Assembly (NCBI RefSeq): GCF_020520425.1
Contig: NC_079490.1
Location: 4,588,001-4,652,000, forward strand
Reading direction: 5' to 3'
Origin: Spinacia oleracea
Lineage: Eukaryota; Streptophyta; Magnoliopsida; Caryophyllales; Amaranthaceae
DNA: 64,000 nt
In this document: positions 52,635 through 64,000 of the stretch, one piece after another
How the letters are laid out: each line of letters starts with the position of its first letter
How positions within the stretch are numbered: position 1 is the stretch's first letter
Program-made: the position numbers and the translations under genes
Notes under the pieces: model-generated
Databases searched by the model: none
Seen by the model: the letters and a program-made list of their open reading frames with translations, nothing else
Told to the model about the DNA's origin: nothing

Positions 52635-52958
52635 CTCCCTCTGTCCCATAATATAGTGCCCGTTTGACCAAAATCACGGTTATTAAGGTAAAGTATAACA
52701 TTGATAATAAAAATAATAATTATTTGTTCTTTCAAGATAAAGTACATGTTAGTTGGCTTTTATGGAGAGAGAAATTAGAGATTAAAGGTGTGTACATAAT
52801 AAATAGGCCTAAAAAGACAAAAATCAAGCACATGGGTTGAATAAAAGTCAAAAAATACAATTTTCAAAGTAAAAATTAATGGTTTAAAATAGAAATAGAC
52901 ACATCATTTAGGGACACCATTTTAGGAAAACAGGCACTATATTATGGGACGGAGGGAG
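52635..52958. mobile_element. Stowaway-like MITE, 324 bp
   Basis: Ends CTCCCTCTGTCCCATAATATA and mirror TATTATGGGACGGAGGGAG, with TA at 52633-52634 and 52959-52960. Confidence 0.92.
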
Positions 52959-52960
52959 TA

Positions 52961-55291
52961 ACATGTTGTACTAATCCGTACTTTGATTACTTAATTGGAC
53001 TGCCGTCATTGAAATGGACATCTCAGCTCCACATGCTTTGTCTCTTTTGTACGGAATAATCATCAGTATTTTGTGGAGTTAATCTAGCTAACCCCACATG
53101 ATAACCTTCATTTTCTTTTTTTTTAATTACTCCGCTTCTTATTTTATTTGCTCTATTTTAATCCAAAAAATCTCATAAAAATTAGTTAAATAGAGCCGGT
53201 AAAATGAGACAGAAAGAATACTATTGAAATTACAAGAGTTGTACGCGTGTTTAGATTAACCTTTGTCATCTTTAATAAATGAACTTAGAGCACATTAACA
53301 TACTAAACCGTTTACCAACATGTTATGTACTCCGTACTATTTATGGAAGACATCCCCAAGAGCTTGGACAATTCTTGAATAAATCAATCGTGGTACTATT
53401 TTCAGAAAATCCAAACCTGTTATGACCGGTTCCTAAAATTTGAAATCGAAACCGGTTCCTCCGGTACTGGCTCCGGGTTCGAATCCGTCGGGTCCTTTGC
53501 AGTTCCGGGTCCGGGAACGAATACCTAGTATTTCTGCTCAATCATATGACTAAATTTCAAAGTAAGTCCAAAAATGAAATAGATGGTGGGTGTGACCATG
53601 GGAGAAACAAAAACGTTTATGAAAGGTTTTTTAGCCTTTGTTAGAGGTTCACCAAATGGTAATACTCTTAGTTACAAAACCCCTAATAATAGGAATGTAT
53701 TTACATTTAAATTTGTAAGAAAACATTCCCATAGTAATACTAGTTCACTTAATACTTAAAAGTTTTTATATTTTCTGTAAAGTTTCATTACCATTCATTA
53801 ACATTGAAGAGTGGTATTTGAAATAAGCTAGGTTTCATTATCACGATGTTACTATTTCTCTCCGTAAATAACACTTAAATTTGTTCTCATTCCACTGTTT
53901 ATTATCGGTTACTAAACGGGCTGAAAGTGTAACCCAACAAAGATGCTGTTTTGGATCGAAGAGATAAATTCTACAAAAGAAAAATAAAAAAAATAATGTG
54001 GACCATATAGAGGAACATCTAATTTAAGCTATGATATGCATATTTGCATATCAAAAAATGACATTTCGAGTAATTTTAAAGTGAAAATTATTGAAATTAA
54101 TCATTAACCATCATTTGATCGATGACTAAGTAACGTAGTGGATGATAAGATGGTATTCATTAAACAAAGTTTAGAACACTAATTAACTTTGCATGTGGCT
54201 CAATTAATTGAACTAACAAGTCAACTACCAACTCAACGTACCATAAGCCAAGATAAGTACACTTCGATTAAAAAAGTCACCTTATTAATCATTTCACGTT
54301 ACAGGTTTACGAACCGGATCACTTGCCCGGAAACGCGTTTCCGCGTTTTAGTTTTGATTTTACGAGTACGTATATGCCGAGGAATATTCCTAGCTAGCGT
54401 CGGACCGGACCCGGACCGGATGGAAAATCGAAATTATGATAATTCAAGGCCCGAAGACCGGATCGATTATGCTTGGACCGAACTCGGACCAGACCGAAAA
54501 AATCGTTCCAAAACCCGGACTAGACCGATTTGGATCGGTTATAAACCTATTTCTATATATTGTTTATTTTTTATAAGAATTATGATAAAAAAGAAAAAAT
54601 ATATATAAAAAACTATTTGTTTGAGGCCTTTCTTGGAAGTTAAAATAAAATATATCACAATATAATAATATTTACAACATATTAAAGGAGAGAATTAAAT
54701 TTTTAAATAGGTTATATTATATTTTATTAAGGAAAAATCAGTCCGGTCCAAAATCGAGACCGAATACCGGAAATTGATATTTCTCGACCCGCAGACCGAA
54801 CCGATTGCCTTCTGTCCGGGTCGGTCCGGTCTGGTCTATTTTTTCGGTCCGGACCATTTTTTGCGCGCACACCCCTAAGCTAGCCTCCGTCCTTTAAAAA
54901 ATGCTTCATTCGACTTATTATGGTAAAAACACGTATTCCATTATTTAATATATACAGAGTACTCTGTATAGGTAATATTTGCATGAAAAAATATAAAGAG
55001 TTGTTATTCGATCTAAAGTTATATTTTGACGCGAATCTAATAAGACTGCATCATTTACGTTAATTGTAATAGATTAGTAAGAATTTATGGTCAAAGTTTT
55101 CTAAGTTTGAAATAATAAATGTAAAAGAACAACATTTAAATGATTAAAGGGGTACACGTATTTCTATCGGATTTTCGCATTGGTGATCCTAATCCAACTT
55201 AAGCGATTAGGTTTTAATTTAGGCTCCTTCAATCGAAGCGGGAAAGCAAAAGGCAGCGTCTATGAGATACAATATTATTAACGGTTGAAAC
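52961..55291. other. Spacer with eroded repeats
   Basis: Bases 53370-53530 (ACCGGTTCC, GGTCCGGGAAC phrases) and 54300-54880 (GACCGGA, CGGACCAGACCG phrases, right end GCGCACACCCCTA) look like decayed hAT-type elements. The open frame across 54189-54608 is part of this repeat and not a gene. An inverted TGATATGCA..TGCATATCA lies at about 54032-54053. Confidence 0.5.
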
Positions 55292-55294
55292 TTA

Positions 55295-55539
55295 CATTAC
55301 AAGAAATTGTACCATTAATGACGGGAAATCCCGTCGCTAAAGATCAATAATCGTTGATTAATGAGGGAATTCATGTCGTGAATCTGTCATAAAAGGGGGT
55401 CGTCATTAATGAAAAATCCCTTCGTTAACCCGTCGTAAATGATATTTGCGACGGTTGTTTCCGTCTCTGTTTGGTTGTTCGATGGGATTTTTAACCCGTC
55501 GTTATTAGGTTGTCATTAAAGATACAAATTCTTGTAGTG
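55295..55539. mobile_element. CACTA-type MITE, 245 bp
   Basis: The right terminus CTTGTAGTG and left terminus CATTACAAGAAATTG (one change from CACTACAAGAAA) are flanked by TTA at 55292-55294 and 55540-55542. Internal GACGGGAAATCCCGTCG and GCGACGG phrases form subterminal repeats. Confidence 0.9.
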
Positions 55540-55542
55540 TTA

Positions 55543-56182
55543 ACCTCCCAAATAACACATGTAGTGTCCCTTATATTATTGACAATAATTATCACTTTAT
55601 AATTAAGGCTAAGGTGCTACTCAATTTCAAAATAAAAAAAAAAAAAAAAAAAGGTGCTACTCAATCTCCTTATCGTCATATGGTTAATTTTAAGTTGGAA
55701 CCTTCATTTAGACTTATTAAGTGGAATCTTTCTTTTAATGACGGGTGCGACCCATCTCCATATTTTAACATTTACATGTAAGCCGTAAACCTAATACTAC
55801 GATGAGTTAATACATATATTTATACATGTACTCCGTAGTATTTTGTATTCTACGTTCGTTTTTACTTCCTCTAATTATTAAGCATTTCAATACACACCTT
55901 TAATATACACATAGTAATATTCGATCAAGTTTTCAAAATTAAAATTAAAATGTAATTTTATTATATTAGATCAAGTTTTTAATTTTTAATACTTAAAGTG
56001 TAACCATATTTTTTTAAATCCATTTCCTCTTTCTTTTTCCCTTTTTAATTGAATAGGGGCTCTATTTTGAGGAATTGCGCAGGACTCCATAATTGTGATG
56101 TCATTGTAGCCCCGACACTGCTTTAAGCTATTCTGTACGGCGTCACATAGGTTGACGTGTTATGTTAGGTTGGGTTAGTTTA
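55543..56182. other. AT-rich spacer
   Basis: An A run of about 19 lies between two copies of AAGGTGCTACTCAATCT (about 55610-55667). No gene. Confidence 0.4.
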
Positions 56183-56184
56183 TA

Positions 56185-56428
56185 CTCTCTCTGTCCCGGA
56201 ATACTCGCAACGCTTGACTGAACACGTTTGCCAATGCATAACTTTGACCACCAATATCTTTAACTACATATTATTAAAACTTATAAAATATTAATATTTT
56301 GAAAATATATATTTAGATGATATATATGAACATTTGTTTTCATATATTTGAAATAAATTATGGTCAAAGTGAATTATATGAATAGTGCAAAAAGTCAAAC
56401 TGTTTCAAGTATTCTGAGACGGAGGGAG
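56185..56428. mobile_element. Stowaway-like MITE, 244 bp
   Basis: Ends CTCTCTCTGTCCCGGAATACTC and mirror AGTATTCTGAGACGGAGGGAG, with TA at 56183-56184 and 56429-56430. Confidence 0.88.
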
Positions 56429-56430
56429 TA

Positions 56431-57651
56431 AAACGGGAAGGTGGTTAGTTAGTCCGTATTTTCAATTGTGCCGACTCAACTCATAAGTAACGAGTCACAA
56501 GAGTATTTAAGAATATTCTAGTACCAAGTTGGTTTAAGATGATAAGATATCATTTATTTTGTCGTGAAGGTGATAAGGTATCGTGCTTCTCTATATTCCT
56601 CCGTATTTTAAGCTTGATAAGTAAACTTAATTATGATCATTGACTTTCCATAAAACGCTCCTCTTATTATTAATGTTCCGTACTTCCCTATTTTAAAGTT
56701 AACAAGTTGTTGTGATCACGAGTGACGACAATTAATAACTCATTTTATGACTTCTCTCACATGTATTCTCTCGTTTGTTACTCCGTATTTAGTGGTGTTA
56801 ATTTTTTTATTTTTTTTTATAAACAAATTAATTCATTGTTAAAAAGATATACGACATTTACATAAAGATTTAAATCTAACAAATACATAATAATCGAATC
56901 AAATAAAAACTTCTTTTTACCATAGCTACGATCGTAGTATATCAAACATTCTGTATATATACCCTCTTTTATATCGATCTGATTTACAGCCTTCATTGAC
57001 GAGGGGGTTATAGACCTGTTGTAGCTGTAACAAATATGATTTTCGTCTGATTCGTCTGACTGTAGTCGAAAGATTGACATCCTCCTTGATCGCGCATAAA
57101 TCTTTACCAAAGAAACAACTTGAACTAAACTAAACACACAGAACTTAACTAAAAACAAACTCATCATAGGGGTACTTACTACACTTAAATAATCAAACCC
57201 ACCATATGGGTACTTACTACACTGAAATAATCAAACCCACCATAGGGGTACTTATTACACTGAAACTATGTAGTTTTATTGAGATCTAACGCAAAAAAAC
57301 ATAACAGAATTGAAAGAGAAGGGGCGGAAATAAACAATTTTTCGAAAAAAATTGGCTATTTCCACCCTAAAAAACCTTAATTTTTATAAACCCTAAAAAG
57401 AGAGAAAAGAGGGAGAGAGGGGGGGAGAAGCTAGTGGTGTTAATCTAGCTACTGCATTGGGTGAACTAATTTTGACACTCCTCATAAACACTAACAATCT
57501 TCTTTGAGAGTAGAGTACAAAAAATGTAACAAAACAAAATGTTTGTCGAAAATTATTTGAATATAAACATGCATTCATGGGTATGATAAATAAGATGTTG
57601 TGGTATTTGATTAAGAGATGTTTGGAGAAAAAAATAGCTTTTAAAGGAGAA
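56431..57651. other. AT-rich spacer with short tandem repeat
   Basis: Bases 57169-57262 carry three copies of a 38-bp unit containing GGGTACTTACTACACT and AATCAAACCCACCAT. Open frames here (up to 116 codons) are low-complexity and unlikely to be genes. Confidence 0.5.
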
Positions 57652-57660
57652 TTAGAGGTT

Positions 57661-58002
57661 GGGTGATGATAAAGGTCGCAAGTTGCGACAACATTTAGTT
57701 GTCGCAATCTTACGTGTTGGAGTTTAATTGGTACATGTATGCGCCACGTAGGCTATGCGTCATCATGATATTTTTACTATCAATGCAATATTTTTACTAT
57801 GAAATTATGTTAATACGGTAATCAATATAAAGAAGGAAACAAATTAGATTATTAAGATTTTCCTACCTTTTTTTGAAACATGTATAATAGAATATACAAG
57901 TTAAATATTTTAATTTCCTATTTAAATCGCGACACATAAACATGTCATGTCATCATTGTGACACGGCTTAAAGGTCGCATGTTGCGACCTTTATCATTTT
58001 CG
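57661..58002 (+). mobile_element. 342-bp Mutator-type MITE, copy 3
   Basis: A perfect 9-bp duplication TTAGAGGTT lies at 57652-57660 and 58003-58011. It begins GGGTGATGATAAAGGTCGCA and ends GCGACCTTTATCATTTTCG, in the same orientation as copy 1. Confidence 0.95.
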
Positions 58003-58306
58003 TTAGAGGTTTGAACATTTCATAAAGGTAATGGGAGTGTTTGGTTAGGAGAGGTAAGAAAGAGATTTTGGGATGACAACTTTGTTATGTTGGAGATTTT
58101 TGCATTAGGTGTTTGAAGAAGTGAGTGTAAAATGACAACTTTATTATAATATTGTCTAAAATTACAACTCTTACCAACATGGCAACATACATCACTTTTA
58201 TGTCAATGTCTTTGATGATCTCTGTGACATCTAATTTCCCAAATATTTTATACAAACAACTAATTCAATCAGGTTGTTAAAAATTAACAAACACATATAA
58301 TTAATA

Positions 58307-58593
58307 CTCCCTCCGTCCAGATTAGTTGTTACACTTTCCTTTTTTGGCCGTCCCAGATTAGTTGTTACACTTCTAAATTAGGAATGACCCCACAGCTATT
58401 ATATTGTCTCTCTCTTCCCACAAAATTATTTTTTGTCCCCACACCCCCTCTCATTCAATTAAAAAAAAAATACCCCACTAACTTCTACCACATCTACTTT
58501 TTCAATAAAATAACAATTGATAACCAAACAATCACTTATCACCTAAAACTATGTGCAAAGGTAAGTGTAACAACTAATCTGGGACGGAAGGAG
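58307..58593. mobile_element. Stowaway-like MITE, 287 bp
   Basis: Ends CTCCCTCCGTCCAGATTAG and mirror CTAATCTGGGACGGAAGGAG, with TA at 58305-58306 and 58594-58595. AGTTGTTACACTT is mirrored by AAGTGTAACAACT. Confidence 0.92.
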
Positions 58594-58724
58594 TAATAGT
58601 TAGTCAAACCAGCTAATTATCGAACACATATATTATAAAATTAAATTAGATTTTGGAATATCACATCAAAGTGCAAAATATAAAAGGCCAGAGGTTGGGG
58701 TTGGTTAATGTGGACGTTTATGTA

Positions 58725-60613
58725 GGAGTAAATAGGTCTGGAGGTCCCTAAACTTTGCCAAAAGGAGCATTTAGGTCCCTCAAAATGGATGGAAAACGCT
58801 GCTTTTTGGCTTCTGTTACTAACGTCTGTTAAATGAATTAAAAATAAAGGCAATTTAATATAAAAGGCAGAAAAGGACAAAATAACAGTTACTTTTACCT
58901 ATAAATAATTTAAAAATAAAAGCAAATGCATTTAAGTTAGCTTTTCTACATAATCATCTCTATGTTCCTTCTTCTCCTCCACTCATCACGTTTCTTCAAC
59001 TGGGAATCCCAGCAGCCCAACTTTTCTCACTCCTCCATTTCTTACCACTCTATTCTAAAATACCTTTCTCTTTCTCGTCAATTCAACTCCTTAGAGAACC
59101 TTCTTAGAGAGGCCAATTCAACCGCCCTGGTATCGCTTCCCTCGTCAAATCGTAGAAATCACATGAAGCTTGTTTTTCATTGTTGCTTAATATGTTGGTT
59201 CTTAATTTTTAATTTTTGGGATGGTCTTCTAATAATAGAATTGACTAGTTCACCAATAATTAAGCAATGGTACTAGAAATAAAACAAAGTGAAGACAATG
59301 TTCAGGGCGCAAAATCGCAATTAACTAGAAAGCGATCAAATTTGTGCGGCAGTATCTCCTTTGAGCTTTTCGGAATTGGGATTTGAAAATAGTCAAGGTG
59401 TTTTCTTTTTATAACTCCTTTGTCTTTCTCTCTCATACAATTCTGCAACCTTTTTCATCTTCCACCTTTTTTCATTTTAATCTTCTGCTCTGTAAGTTGC
59501 AATTCTGAAGTGGGTTTTTAGTGTTGTGAATTGGGAAGCTCTGAATTGTTTGTTTCTAAAGGAAATTGGGGAATCTTTTTTTAATTGTTTATTTAGAAAA
59601 TGGGAAATGTGTATTTTTGCAGTTTTTTTTCCTGCAATTTTTGTTTCATAGTGAAGTGTAATCTTCGTTCTGGGTTCTGAATTTTGTTTTAGGTTTTTAG
59701 TTGATGATTGAATGCGCTATAAAAATTAGAAGTAAAAACAGGATTTTGTTAAAAAGAGAAGAAAAATCGAAAAGGGTAATTGAGAAATATGATTTAATCA
59801 AGTGGGTCAATGAGAACTTACAAGAACATCAACTGATCTGAGCTCTTCCGCACAAATTGAGAATCGATGCTTGTCCACAATCTTAATATAGAGTAATTAA
59901 TAAAAATAGCCTCTGTTTTTTCTTCTCTTTTGTCTGTTTAGAAAAAATATATGGACTGAATTATGTGAATTCGGTGGAATAGATTCAAATTATGTGAAAA
60001 GAAATTAGATTAGGGTGCAAAGTCGTCGAGTAAAGCAAAACTTCGCCATTTATGGGAAGAAAAAACTTTTAAAACAGGGGTTTTTATCAACAGTGGAGGA
60101 GTTTGGGGGTGTACAACTGAGACATTGAGAACGAAAATCAAAATGCTAGTTTTGATTAGAGTTGAGAGAATTCATAATTGGGGGTTTAAGGTGAGAGGAA
60201 AACAGGGGAGGGGAGAGATAAAATGGAGTTCGGAGGTTTGCTGGGGACGATTGAATATGACTCAAGGAGAATTTTGTGCCAAAAAAAATTAGTGGAAGAA
60301 ATCAGGGAGGGGAAAGATGAAAAGTTAAAACATGTACATGGAGAAAAAGCCATGTGAAAAAGCCAAGTAAGTTGAAAAAGCTAACAAATAATCAAGAGCA
60401 GCTGTTTTTAATCATTAATACACATGTAATTTAATTTCTCTTTTTTTTAAAGCAGTTTTATTATTATTTTATTCAATTTAACGGAAAGACAAATGGTGTT
60501 AACAAAAGTAGCGTTTTCCATCCATTTTGAGGGACCTAAATGCTCCTTTTGAAATTTGAGGGACCTAACTGCTCCTTTTGGCAAAGTTTAGGGACCTGCA
60601 GATCTATTTATTC
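58725..60613. mobile_element. Pack-MULE carrying a PPR gene fragment, 1889 bp
   Basis: Inverted ends GGAGTAAATAGGTCTGGAGG and GAATAAATAGATCTGCAGG continue for over 100 bp. They are flanked by a perfect 9-bp duplication GTTTATGTA (58716-58724; 60614-60622). The right arm has an extra copy of the AAAAGGAGCATTTAGGTCCC phrase. No transposase is visible. The interior holds a PPR-like coding fragment (58962-59276) and then intron- or leader-like sequence of unknown source. Confidence 0.9.
58962..59276 (+). pseudogene. Captured fragment of a P-class PPR gene
   Basis: The frame starts at an ATG and encodes SSRFFNWESQQPNFSHSS and then SYHSILKYLSLSRQF, NSLENLLREANS. This matches the usual early region of P-class PPR proteins (FFNWAS.QPGF.HS..SYH.IL..L...QF). 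After SLPSSNRR the likeness ends and the frame runs out in AT-rich sequence. Only about 55 residues are preserved, without any full repeat array, so it is not a working gene. It differs from the intact DYW-class gene at 32-35 kb, so the donor lies elsewhere. Confidence 0.7.
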
Positions 60614-60622
60614 GTTTATGTA

Positions 60623-63021
60623 GTTGACTAGTTGTACAAATCACAAAAGACAAAAGTCATTTTTATTAACAAAGGTTCACTCAAATTTGTCATTCAATCA
60701 ACGGCTCACGTCGGTCAAATGGTAATGTTTGATTACTCGGTTTAAATACTTCGTACATATGACGTGTGCTTTTATATTTTAAAAATATATACATACTCAT
60801 GGTATATTACACCGTAACATTGAAAATATCGATCTATACATATTAAAATGCGTTTCTAAAAAAGTTTATGTAACACATGACGATTTGCTTATCAGTGATT
60901 CATTCCATGCGATCTTTACAGATTAAAAAATGTCAAATAGTTTGCATAAGGTAACACTCAACCTTGTGTTTAAAGGATAAAACACATGACACGTTCCATG
61001 TTATCATTACGGAAAAAAAAGTAAATGTAAATAGTATTAATGTATTATCTCGGGATATCACTTAGGGCCAAAAACTAGTTAAACTTTAGGAGAAGGCGTA
61101 AAAAAAAAAAGACTAAGTAAACTCTTTCCCATACAAAAAAAAAAGAAAAAAAAAGAAAAAGAAAACACAAACCCATTAACAACGAGCACAAATCTTGTCC
61201 CTTTTTGAAGGATTCTATGACAAAGTTTGGATTTACCATAATTCAGCCCAGAAAGTTTAGTAAAAACCTTTTGTCCATTGCCTTTTATAACGGGATATTT
61301 ATTATGACTATCCCTTTCATGATAGCCTTAGTTGTAACAATTAAAGATATCCTACCGTAACTCGTAATTGAGCTTTTAGGATGAAAAATTCATGTCAAAT
61401 ATTATTTAATTTCTTGCATTGGATCTAACCCGCACTGTAATTAGCTTAAAATTAATTTATGTGTATGCTCTCAGTCGCTATGTCCCCAAATAATCTTCCT
61501 TCTTATTTCGATGTCCTACTTTTGAATGTTATGGTGCATGTTACACCCTACATAATCCTTTGAATTCTCGATTGTGATCTGAGGACTGTGTGATTTTCGA
61601 TTAACAAAAATAAAAGGTTTATCACACTTTCTCTTACTTTCTTCCTCCAAATAAGTTTCATGAGCACAAATTCAAGTCTGCAAATAACAAGAGAGTCAAA
61701 CTATATGAACAAATCATATTTTATTGATTTTTCTGTATTTGGGTAGAATCTCTAATATTTGCTTCTCTGATTCAATCTCCACTTTGAATTTGAATTTGAA
61801 TTTGATTTGGCTCACTGAATGGTTTCATTTGTGCTTGAATAAGGGTCTTCGGCTTAATCTCGTTCAAAGATGTTGATGTATAATAAAACTAAGGATAATG
61901 TTTTGGACGAATTCTACTTAGAGTCGAACTCGTCGAGGGGAGGTGCTAACAATCGAGATCAGCAAGATATGTAATACTAGGATTACGAGAGCAAGGCTGA
62001 GAAAATATGATTATATTATTAAGCAGTTTGAATGTATGATAGAACATGATTGACAAATATTACAAACGCTAATTTATACATCTTTCCCTACTTTGTAACG
62101 TACAAGATGATTAACTACCATCTTAATGATCCGGCTCCATGAGTTAAGCCTGACCATTTAATTAATATTTGTAACTGTCGTTCCTCTTCTAGCCGTTGCC
62201 TTGATTGACAATCTTAATGATGTTTATATCTTGTTGGCTGCCACGTAGTCTTTAGAGTAGGTCTAATACGCCCCGCCATAAGGAGAGTATTTTTTAATAG
62301 AAATTTGAGGGCGCACGCGGAAGTTTTGGTGGACCTCAATATAATAACAAAATCACATTGTTATTATCATTGATTACAGTAATAAGAATTGTACAATAAT
62401 ATTTGCGAGAGCCCATGTCTCTCACTTATCTCTTTGGTAGAAGCCTTGTTTCTACCCTCACTCATATTTTTACTGGAGCTCTTTTGATTAGCTTACCCCT
62501 CAACTTATGCATACAAGATATTTATAGTGGGTGTATCCTAATTTCTAGATTTTTCTACACTCGTCATTTATCTAGATTTTTCTTACTAGATTTTTCTTAA
62601 GTAAATTCTAGACATTACTTTAGCTAGATTTTTCTACACACTTTACTATTAGATTTTTACGAAGTATATAGTACATTCTAGATTTAGATTTTTCTAGATT
62701 AACATTTTAACATTTTTCTCCCCTAACGGATAATGCATGGAAATGAATGACCAATTTAGAGACTCTGTATTGGTCATTCCGTTCTCTATGTTGCTTTACG
62801 TATTGTGTCTAAAAATCCTCGAAGCTAATGAAAATAGAACAACCAATATTGGTTTATGTATTGTGCATAAATATCGTCTAAGCTAATAAGAATGGAGCAA
62901 GCAATCACACACTTGAGAACTAGAACAAATTTTCTTCTCATAGATACATTCTTGACAAGTCAAAAAATTTATGCATTACAAATATGAGTTAATAAAGAAG
63001 CTAATTAACCTAAACAACCAG
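60623..63021. other. Spacer downstream of the second NRT2 copy
   Basis: AT-rich. Bases 62400-62710 are pyrimidine-rich with repeated CTAGATTTTTCT, possibly an LTR fragment, but no ends were confirmed. No gene seen. Confidence 0.4.
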
Positions 63022-63391
63022 TTAAACACCAGCTGTTGATCGTGTACCATCTTCTTCTGAAACATACTTTCCTTTCGAACTTCTCTCATTCCGGCTACCT
63101 TCGGCGAACTTCATGCTTACTTTATGAAGCCCTAGTTCCTGCTCTGCAGCATCCCATTCCTTTATGTAATAATCTTCTTCAGTGACATTAGGTTTTGGGC
63201 CGAAAAACATACCGCCCCACTGGGGGAAGTTTATGGTACCTAAGCTTAAGGTGCAGGCTATGATCAGAATTCCCATGTAAGTTAGCCCGTCTTCTATTTT
63301 GAATTGTGATCCTCTGAAGAAGATTACTTGACAGATGACTGCACCCGCGTTTCCTCCTGCTCCTGATAAGCCCGAAACCACGCCCAATGAT
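63022..63391 (-). CDS. NRT2: Last exon of a second NRT2 nitrate transporter gene
   Basis: A 3' splice site (CTCTCTTTCAG on the minus strand) precedes codons SLGVVSGLSGAGGNAGAV. The exon continues through the last membrane helices (YMGILIIACTLSLGTINFPQ) and the hydrophilic tail with KFAEGSRNERSSKGK, ending at the stop at 63022. It is very similar to the C-terminus of the intact NRT2 at 45-46.6 kb; differences cluster in the last 20 residues. The exon starts with the third base of an Arg codon, so the intron is phase 2. The upstream exons lie beyond 64000, so completeness cannot be judged. Confidence 0.92.
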
Positions 63392-64000
63392 CTGAAAGAG
63401 AGAAGTAATATTAATATTAAGGCGAGGTGTGTTAGTATAAAATGAGCAAAAAAACTATCCTAGATCAGTTTAATAGGCAGGCCGGGCTGGGTTAGGGTCG
63501 AGCCACTGCAAAAAAATGGCTCATTATGTCGGACAAGGTTTGTCGGGCCAAACTCCGGGCCTGTGTTTCTGCCCAAATCCCGTTTTAGTGGGACATAATA
63601 AGTGGGCTTTTGCGTATTTTGGGTCGGGATAATTTTAAACTAGATACTATGTGTTGTCCAAAACCCAACAAAAAAATCAGACTGGGCCCGAAAAATGAGC
63701 CTAAAAATTCTGCCCAAATCTCGCTATTTTCAGGTCGGGCTCAAGATGGTCTGGTCAGGTCTATACCCTTCGCATGTCCTCAGGCGGGTAGGCTACTCTA
63801 AAAAAATACTAGGGTAATTAGGCCATTTTTGAACCCGGACAATCTTATAACTAAAATTCTAATTAAAGTTGCCTTTAATCAGATGGGTCGGGCCGGACCC
63901 GATAACAAGCATAAAATGTATATGTCACTGACTCACAACCCCTTGTTTTCAGGTCGGGATAGGTCAACAGGTAGGTCTACTTTTTTCATGAAAAAACTTA
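63392..64000 (-). other. Intron of the second NRT2 gene, filled with repeat DNA
   Basis: From 63470 the sequence is rich in GGTCGGG/GGGCCGGACCCG phrases of the same class as the hAT-type remnants elsewhere. The intron continues past the window edge. Confidence 0.55.

Noticed and set aside
54189-54608. 139-codon frame on the + strand
   Set aside because: It runs through the CGGACC/GACCGG repeat found elsewhere in the window, with biased composition that reflects the repeat.
56817-57167. 116-codon frame on the - strand
   Set aside because: AT-rich, hydrophobic low-complexity product without recognisable motifs, promoter or splice context.
62228-62720. Possible solo LTR with repeated CTAGATTTTTCT
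   Set aside because: No matching 5-bp flank, primer-binding site or second copy could be found, so the ends are not supported.

Overview
This is a stretch of plant nuclear DNA: about two-thirds A+T, split genes with GT..AG introns, long non-coding gaps and a dense load of small transposons. The encoded photosystem I subunit PsaL agrees, as far as I remember, with the spinach precursor, including its length of 216 residues. The source is therefore probably Spinacia oleracea or a close Amaranthaceae relative. That assignment is inference; no database was searched.

Genes from left to right: a probable 3' terminal exon of a gene running in from the left (220-293, +); a small zinc-finger protein (1913-2251, -); a five-exon atypical dual-specificity phosphatase of the PFA-DSP type (8218-10771, -); psaL with two exons (24301-27331, +); a three-exon ROP-interactive CRIB protein of the RIC family (28951-30517, -); a single-exon PPR-DYW RNA-editing protein (32445-34778, -); a six-exon DPH5 gene for diphthamide synthesis on eEF2 (36068-41026, -); an intronless NRT2 high-affinity nitrate transporter (45083-46609, -); and the last exon of a second NRT2 gene that runs off the right edge (63022-63391, -). 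The genes belong to unrelated pathways, as is usual for a plant chromosome. Only the two NRT2 copies form a family group: they lie in the same orientation about 16 kb apart.

Most of the rest is mobile DNA, much of it delimited here to the base by terminal inverted repeats and target-site duplications. I find two Mutator-like elements with gene-like interiors (2602-3971, and 58725-60613 with a captured PPR fragment), a 342-bp Mutator-type MITE in three equal-length copies, and foldback elements with 9-bp duplications (17340, 20964, 25203, 36310). There are many TA-flanked Stowaway-like MITEs, Harbinger-like MITEs with TTA or TAA duplications, a CACTA-type MITE and hAT-type elements with 8-bp duplications. 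A minus-strand Helitron sits in a MITE that also holds a second copy of its own family. LINE 3' ends, tRNA-derived SINEs and an LTR/TRIM remnant complete the set. A 124-bp tandem repeat and a segmental duplication lie just downstream of the intact NRT2 gene. I saw no rRNA gene, functional tRNA gene or CRISPR array.
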